Positions 7,741-10,872 of a stretch of 10,872 bases of DNA are shown here, piece by piece. The stretch is taken from assembly GCA_007118765.1 (NCBI GenBank), contig SKQZ01000061.1:1-10872 (forward strand), given 5' to 3'. Each line of letters begins with the position of its first letter. The stretch's first letter is position 1. A program made the position numbers and the translations under genes. This DNA is from Candidatus Hydrogenedentota bacterium. Its GTDB lineage: Bacteria; Hydrogenedentota; Hydrogenedentia; Hydrogenedentales; CAITNO01. The notes beneath the pieces were generated by a model, which saw only the letters and a list, made by a program, of their open reading frames with translations, was not told the DNA's origin and did no database searches.

Positions 7741-7770
7741 AATATAACACTGTCTGTTGTTCTGCAACAA
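7741..7770 (-). promoter_or_regulatory. probable promoter of the fucosidase-DUF4838 operon
   Basis: On the minus strand, TTGTTG (7770-7765) and TATATT (7746-7741) are 18 nt apart; TTATAT with 17 nt is an equal reading. Transcription would start near 7734, giving a leader of about 80 nt. The -35 overlaps a palindrome described separately. Confidence 0.55.
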
Positions 7771-7771
7771 C
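7756..7771. promoter_or_regulatory. palindromic candidate operator GTTGTT-N4-AACAAC
   Basis: A perfect 6-bp inverted repeat with a 4-bp centre overlaps the -35 of the fucosidase promoter. A further inverted match, TGTCTGTTGT (7751-7760) against ACAACAGACA (7685-7694), lies 56 bp inside the leader. Together they resemble two half-sites for a dimeric repressor. No regulator gene is in the window, so this rests on symmetry and position only. Confidence 0.4.
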
Positions 7772-7833
7772 CACTCGCCATAGCGCATGCCGCCGGACAC
7801 ACAGCCTCTATGGTCAGAGGGGGAGCTGTTTAA

Positions 7834-8008
7834 CCCGGATATTTCACCAAGTTTCGTCGTGAGCCTGTGAAGATTGCGCCAGAGCAGGTGCTTTGCGCAG
7901 GCCGCCGGCTGACAGCGTGTTAGTACACGTCGAAGTCGGCGGGCAAGTAAAGTGCCTGATATGGTGTAAGATTCGCAGGCACAATAGAAATCTTGTGAAA
8001 TATGCGGG
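7834..8008 (+). repeat. MITE-like palindromic repeat, copy C (complete, 175 bp)
   Basis: Complete copy of exactly the same length as B and in the opposite orientation. It starts CCCGGATATTTCAC and ends GTGAAATATGCGGG. The flanks are TTAA (7830-7833) and TTAG (8009-8012), a near-match target duplication; alternatively a TA duplication with one extra base of terminal repeat. It lies between the divergent fucosidase and aldolase operons, outside both candidate promoters. The gene-free stretch 7656-8230 otherwise holds those promoters and leaders. Confidence 0.92.
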
Positions 8009-8092
8009 TTAGCACTTCGTTGGCATACCCCGGGTTTCGGGGTGCACAACGGGGAACGTATTCCTGCACAATTTTCCTGCGTGTCACCACTG

Positions 8093-8101
8093 TGCTATAC
8101 T
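8093..8101 (+). promoter_or_regulatory. extended -10 promoter for the aldolase-dehydrogenase operon
   Basis: TGCTATACT is an extended -10 (TG, one base, then TATACT). A clear -35 is missing; TTTTCC, 18 nt upstream, is the nearest candidate, as often found with extended -10 promoters. Transcription would start near 8108, giving a leader of about 123 nt before the ATG at 8231. Confidence 0.5.
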
Positions 8102-8110
8102 TACGGCTGA

Positions 8111-8139
8111 CATGATAATCGTCATGGGGCCTTTTTTTT
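8111..8139 (+). promoter_or_regulatory. small hairpin and T8 tract in the aldolase leader
   Basis: CATGA and TCATG form a 5-bp stem with a 6-nt loop, followed by GGGGCC and eight T residues, all just inside the predicted transcript start. It looks like a weak terminator or attenuator, but the stem is short and AT-rich and GGGGCC separates it from the T-run. It matches no riboswitch I recognise. Confidence 0.25.
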
Positions 8140-8230
8140 CGGTGACGGACAGCTGCCTGCACAGGCGTAACAGCATTCTGCCGCCGCCACTGCAATGCAA
8201 CACCCAACCGCGTTTTTCTGGAGCAGTATT

Positions 8231-8989
8231 ATGAACAGCACATCCATTCTTAAAGACTTGACCGCTATGTCTCAGTATATGGGGACACCGAGCCGGGGAT
8301 ACGCCATCCTGGGCGAAGGCAATACCTCTGCACGTATTGATGAGGACAGCATTTATGTCAAGGCTTCCGGCGCCTGCCTCGGCACGATGACCGAGAACGA
8401 CTTTTTGCCGGTCAGCATTTCGAAGGTCACGCAAATCCTGGACGTATCCGATGCTACGGATGATGATGTGCGGGATTGTTTGCGCGGCGCCGTGTTGGAT
8501 TCCGGGGAATCGCGGCTGCCCTCGGTGGAAACCATCCTGCATGCGCTGCTCTATGAATATCCGGAGTACGGGTTTATCGCCCATACACACCCGACGGCCT
8601 GCAATGGGCTGCTGTGCTCGGTGAACGCACAGGAAGCCATGACAGGTCGGTTGTGCCCCGACCATGTGGTGATGATGGGGCGCACTTCCGTGTTTGTACC
8701 GTATGTGGACCCGGGGCTGGTGCTGGCCCGGGAGGTGCGCGCCCGCGTGCGCCAATTCGTTGAAACGGAACATGAGCCGCCGAAGGCGTTGGCGCTGGAG
8801 AATCACGGGCTGTTTGCCTTGGGCGCCACGGCAAAGGCGGTGATGAACATTACGGACATGGCGGAAAAGATGGCCCATATCCTGCTGGGGACATATAGTG
8901 CGGGCGGCCCCAAATTCATGACGGAAAAAGATGTGAACCGCATCGCCACGCGGCCTGACGAAAAATACCGACAAAAGGAAATCGGTTAA
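8231..8989 (+). CDS. class II aldolase/adducin family protein (fuculose/rhamnulose-phosphate aldolase-like)
   Basis: This 252-aa cytoplasmic, metal-dependent aldolase-fold protein probably cleaves a ketose phosphate to DHAP and an aldehyde. The metal ligands are His118 and His120 in AHTHPTACNG and His192 in LENHGLFALG. Glu100 in PSVETILHALLY occupies the position of the catalytic Glu73 of L-fuculose-1-phosphate aldolase. GEGNTSAR (28-35) is the phosphate-binding GN-S type loop, and VKASGACLG follows as usual. The start at 8231 is preferred over an in-frame ATG at 8195 because GGAG lies 7 nt before it and conservation begins soon after. It is first in an operon with the dehydrogenase, 74 bp downstream, and diverges from the fucosidase operon. 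That makes a fucose-related substrate attractive, but the fold also includes epimerases and other aldolases, so the substrate is open. Confidence 0.88.
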   Translation: MNSTSILKDLTAMSQYMGTPSRGYAILGEGNTSARIDEDSIYVKASGACLGTMTENDFLPVSISKVTQILDVSDATDDDVRDCLRGAVLDSGESRLPSVETILHALLYEYPEYGFIAHTHPTACNGLLCSVNAQEAMTGRLCPDHVVMMGRTSVFVPYVDPGLVLAREVRARVRQFVETEHEPPKALALENHGLFALGATAKAVMNITDMAEKMAHILLGTYSAGGPKFMTEKDVNRIATRPDEKYRQKEIG

Positions 8990-9063
8990 TCCATTTTGTG
9001 ATACAGCCCTATACGGGAACGGAATGAAACCCATCCGCAGACGTTCAAGGAAAGGAACTGACT

Positions 9064-10686
9064 GTGAGTACGTTGGACACCTATAAGAAAGCGACAACGC
9101 CATTGCCCGACACCTACCGGGCATGGCAGGTTTTTGGAGCGGGATTGGAAAATGTCGGTCGTGACGGCAAGCCGGTCACCGTGCCCATGCGTCCCCCCGC
9201 GGACAACGAAGTATTGCTGCGTGTGGATGCGCTTGGCCTGTGCCTTTCCGACATGAAAATCATCGCGCAAGGCGGCAACCATCCCCGTCTGCGAGGCCGT
9301 GACCTCGCCAACGACCCCACCGTACTTGGTCATGAGTGTGCCGCCACCATCGTAGCCGTGGGCGCCAATTGGCAAGACAAGTTTGCGCCGGGCGAACGCT
9401 ATATCGTGCAGGCGGACATCTATTACAAGGGTGTTAATGACGCATTCGGATACATGATCCCCGGCGGACTTGCGGAATACGCTTATCTGGACGAGCGCGC
9501 GTTGGACGGCGACGAGGGATGCTATCTGTTGCCGGTGCGCGACGATACAGGCTATAGCGAGGCCGCCCTCAGCGAACCGTGGGCATGTGTGGAAATGTCC
9601 TATGTGCTGGAGGACCGTGTGGAACCCACCGGCGAACACCAGCTGGTGGTGACGGATGCGCCCGACGCATGGCCGCAGCAACTGCCCAATGCGCGCATTG
9701 TTGCGCCCACGCTGGCAGGTCTGGAAGCGGACGCTACGTTTGATGATATCGTACTGACATGTCCCACCCCCGCGCTGGTGGAAGCGCTGGGCGCCCGGCT
9801 CAATCCCAACGGCGTACTGTTTTTGCTGGGCGATGCGGTCACGCCCGGAAACGCCATGATAGACGTGGGCGCGATCCATTATCAGAACAAGCGATACCTT
9901 GGCGGCGGCGATACCCTGGCAGCGGTGGCGGCGGTAAATCGGCGCAATGACTTGCAGCCCGACGGCGTCGGCCTGTTTATAGGCGCGGGCGGGCCCATGG
10001 GCCAGATGCACGTGCAGCGGTCCATCGAAAAACAGAACGGACTGGGCCGTGTTGTAGTCACAGACCTTGACCCCGGTCGCCTCGAACATATTCGGCAGCG
10101 TTTTTCCGGGCTGGCCAAATCACGCAACGTCGAACTGATCCTGTTGACGCCCGGCGACTTCGACTCTGCCGATGCCATGAACGCGCACATAGCCGCGCTG
10201 GCCGGCGAACACGGGTACACCGACGTGGTGGTGCTCGCCCCTGTGCCGCCGTTGGTCACCCAAGCCGTGGAAGTCGCCGGCAAACAAGGCTTTGTGAATC
10301 TGTTCGCAGGGCTGGCCACCGGAACAACCGCGTCGGTGCCTGTCGAAAAACTTTGCCAAGGCGTAAAGATGATCGGGTGCAGCGGCAGTCGCATCAGCGA
10401 CCTGCGCGCCGTGCTGGCCATGGTCGAAGCAAAACAGCTCGACAGCAACCGCAGTGTTGCCGCCATTGGCGGGTTGAACGCCGCCCATGCCGGGTTGCAC
10501 GCGGTCAAAGACGCAACCTTCCCCGGCAAAACCGTTATCTACACCCAGATTCCGGACTTTCCGCTGGTGTCTTTGGAAAAGCTCGCCGAGGTAGACGCCG
10601 ATGTGGCGGCCAAACTCAACCCCGACGGCACATGGACCAACGAAGCCGAAGCGACGCTGCTCGAAAAACACTGGAAGCAAGCCTGA
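9064..10686 (+). CDS. long MDR zinc-dependent dehydrogenase (sorbose-1-phosphate reductase-like) with partly duplicated Rossmann domain
   Basis: This 540-aa NAD(P)-dependent alcohol or sugar dehydrogenase is much longer than the usual 340-420 aa. Residues about 36-180 are the GroES-like catalytic domain with probable zinc ligands Cys60 (GLCLSD), His90-Glu91 (LGHE) and Glu171 (SEPWAC). The structural-zinc cysteine loop is missing. A full Rossmann domain follows at about 302-460, with GAGGPMGQMH as the dinucleotide loop and VVVTDLDPGRL after it. Residues about 192-297 repeat its later half but lack the glycine loop: VVTDAP, FDDIVLTCPTPALVEAL and LGGGDTLAAVAAVN match VVTDLD, YTDVVVLAPVPPLVTQA and IGCSGSRISDLRAVLAMV. 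GTG is the start, with AAGGAA 6 nt upstream. The gene ends in tandem in-frame stops TGA TAG. Operon pairing with the aldolase suggests oxidation or reduction of the same sugar phosphate; the substrate is unknown. Confidence 0.88.
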   Translation: MSTLDTYKKATTPLPDTYRAWQVFGAGLENVGRDGKPVTVPMRPPADNEVLLRVDALGLCLSDMKIIAQGGNHPRLRGRDLANDPTVLGHECAATIVAVGANWQDKFAPGERYIVQADIYYKGVNDAFGYMIPGGLAEYAYLDERALDGDEGCYLLPVRDDTGYSEAALSEPWACVEMSYVLEDRVEPTGEHQLVVTDAPDAWPQQLPNARIVAPTLAGLEADATFDDIVLTCPTPALVEALGARLNPNGVLFLLGDAVTPGNAMIDVGAIHYQNKRYLGGGDTLAAVAAVNRRNDLQPDGVGLFIGAGGPMGQMHVQRSIEKQNGLGRVVVTDLDPGRLEHIRQRFSGLAKSRNVELILLTPGDFDSADAMNAHIAALAGEHGYTDVVVLAPVPPLVTQAVEVAGKQGFVNLFAGLATGTTASVPVEKLCQGVKMIGCSGSRISDLRAVLAMVEAKQLDSNRSVAAIGGLNAAHAGLHAVKDATFPGKTVIYTQIPDFPLVSLEKLAEVDADVAAKLNPDGTWTNEAEATLLEKHWKQA

Positions 10687-10701
10687 TAGGCACAGCCCTA
10701 G

Positions 10702-10872
10702 CCCGCATATTTCACAAGATTTCTGTTGTGCCTGCGAATCTAACACCATACCAGGCACTTTGCTTGCCCGCCGACTTCGACGTGTAATAACACGCTGTCA
10801 GCCGGCGGCCTGCGCAAAACACCTGCTCTGGCGCAATCTTCACAGGCTCACGACAAAACCTGATGAAATATC
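10702..10872 (-). repeat. MITE-like palindromic repeat, copy D (cut by window end)
   Basis: This copy is in the same orientation as B and is preceded by CTAG (10698-10701). The window ends four bases before the expected terminal CGGG, so the full copy would again be 175 bp. It begins 15 bp past the dehydrogenase stop, so the transcript would run straight into its long hairpin. It carries no T-run, so it is not a textbook terminator, but it could stabilise the mRNA 3' end. Confidence 0.92.

Noticed and set aside
7675..8049. Minus-strand 124-codon frame running through repeat copy C
   Set aside because: Most of it is the translated repeat, and the same peptide appears wherever the element lies, so it is not an independent gene.
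8084..9124. Minus-strand open frame of 346 codons opposite the aldolase
   Set aside because: It covers the aldolase, both ends of its operon spacing and its promoter; composition is that of an antisense frame.
8986..10089. Minus-strand open frame of 367 codons opposite the dehydrogenase
   Set aside because: No ribosome binding site or recognisable domain; the plus strand carries the MDR motifs.

Overview
The window is bacterial, moderately GC-rich DNA. Protein style suggests an uncultured heterotroph of the PVC / Candidatus Hydrogenedentota type. The clues are a secreted protein with a (Glu-Gly)n linker and C-terminal anchor, a DUF4838 glycosidase-like protein, and a sulfatase-modifying-factor (FGE)-like domain fused to a GH29 fucosidase. 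This placement is inference from protein style; there is no rRNA, tRNA or phylogenetic marker to settle it.

Layout. Copies of one 175-bp, nearly palindromic, MITE-like repeat separate three gene blocks. Copies B and C are complete; A and D are cut by the window ends. Block 1 (A to B, minus strand) holds nifS and nifU, with 3 nt between them, followed by a secreted Ig-like protein with its own sigma70-type promoter. Block 2 (B to C, minus strand) is a two-gene operon for an FGE-GH29 fucosidase fusion and a DUF4838 protein, 1 nt apart. Block 3 (C to D, plus strand) is a divergent two-gene operon for a class II aldolase and an unusually long MDR dehydrogenase.

How the genes may work together. 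NifS (sulfur donor) and the NifU-type scaffold form a basic Fe-S cluster assembly pair. Block 2 looks like a secreted glycan-degrading pair that releases fucose-like residues from host, algal or plant polysaccharides. Block 3 looks like cytoplasmic catabolism of a sugar or sugar phosphate. Head-to-head placement of blocks 2 and 3 suggests one carbohydrate-use locus, but the substrate link is inferred.

The most notable points are the repeat family, which sits at every transcription-unit boundary and at both window ends; the FGE-like domain, which appears to lack one of the two catalytic cysteines; and the dehydrogenase, whose Rossmann domain appears partly duplicated. I see no CRISPR array, RNA gene, transposase or defence system.
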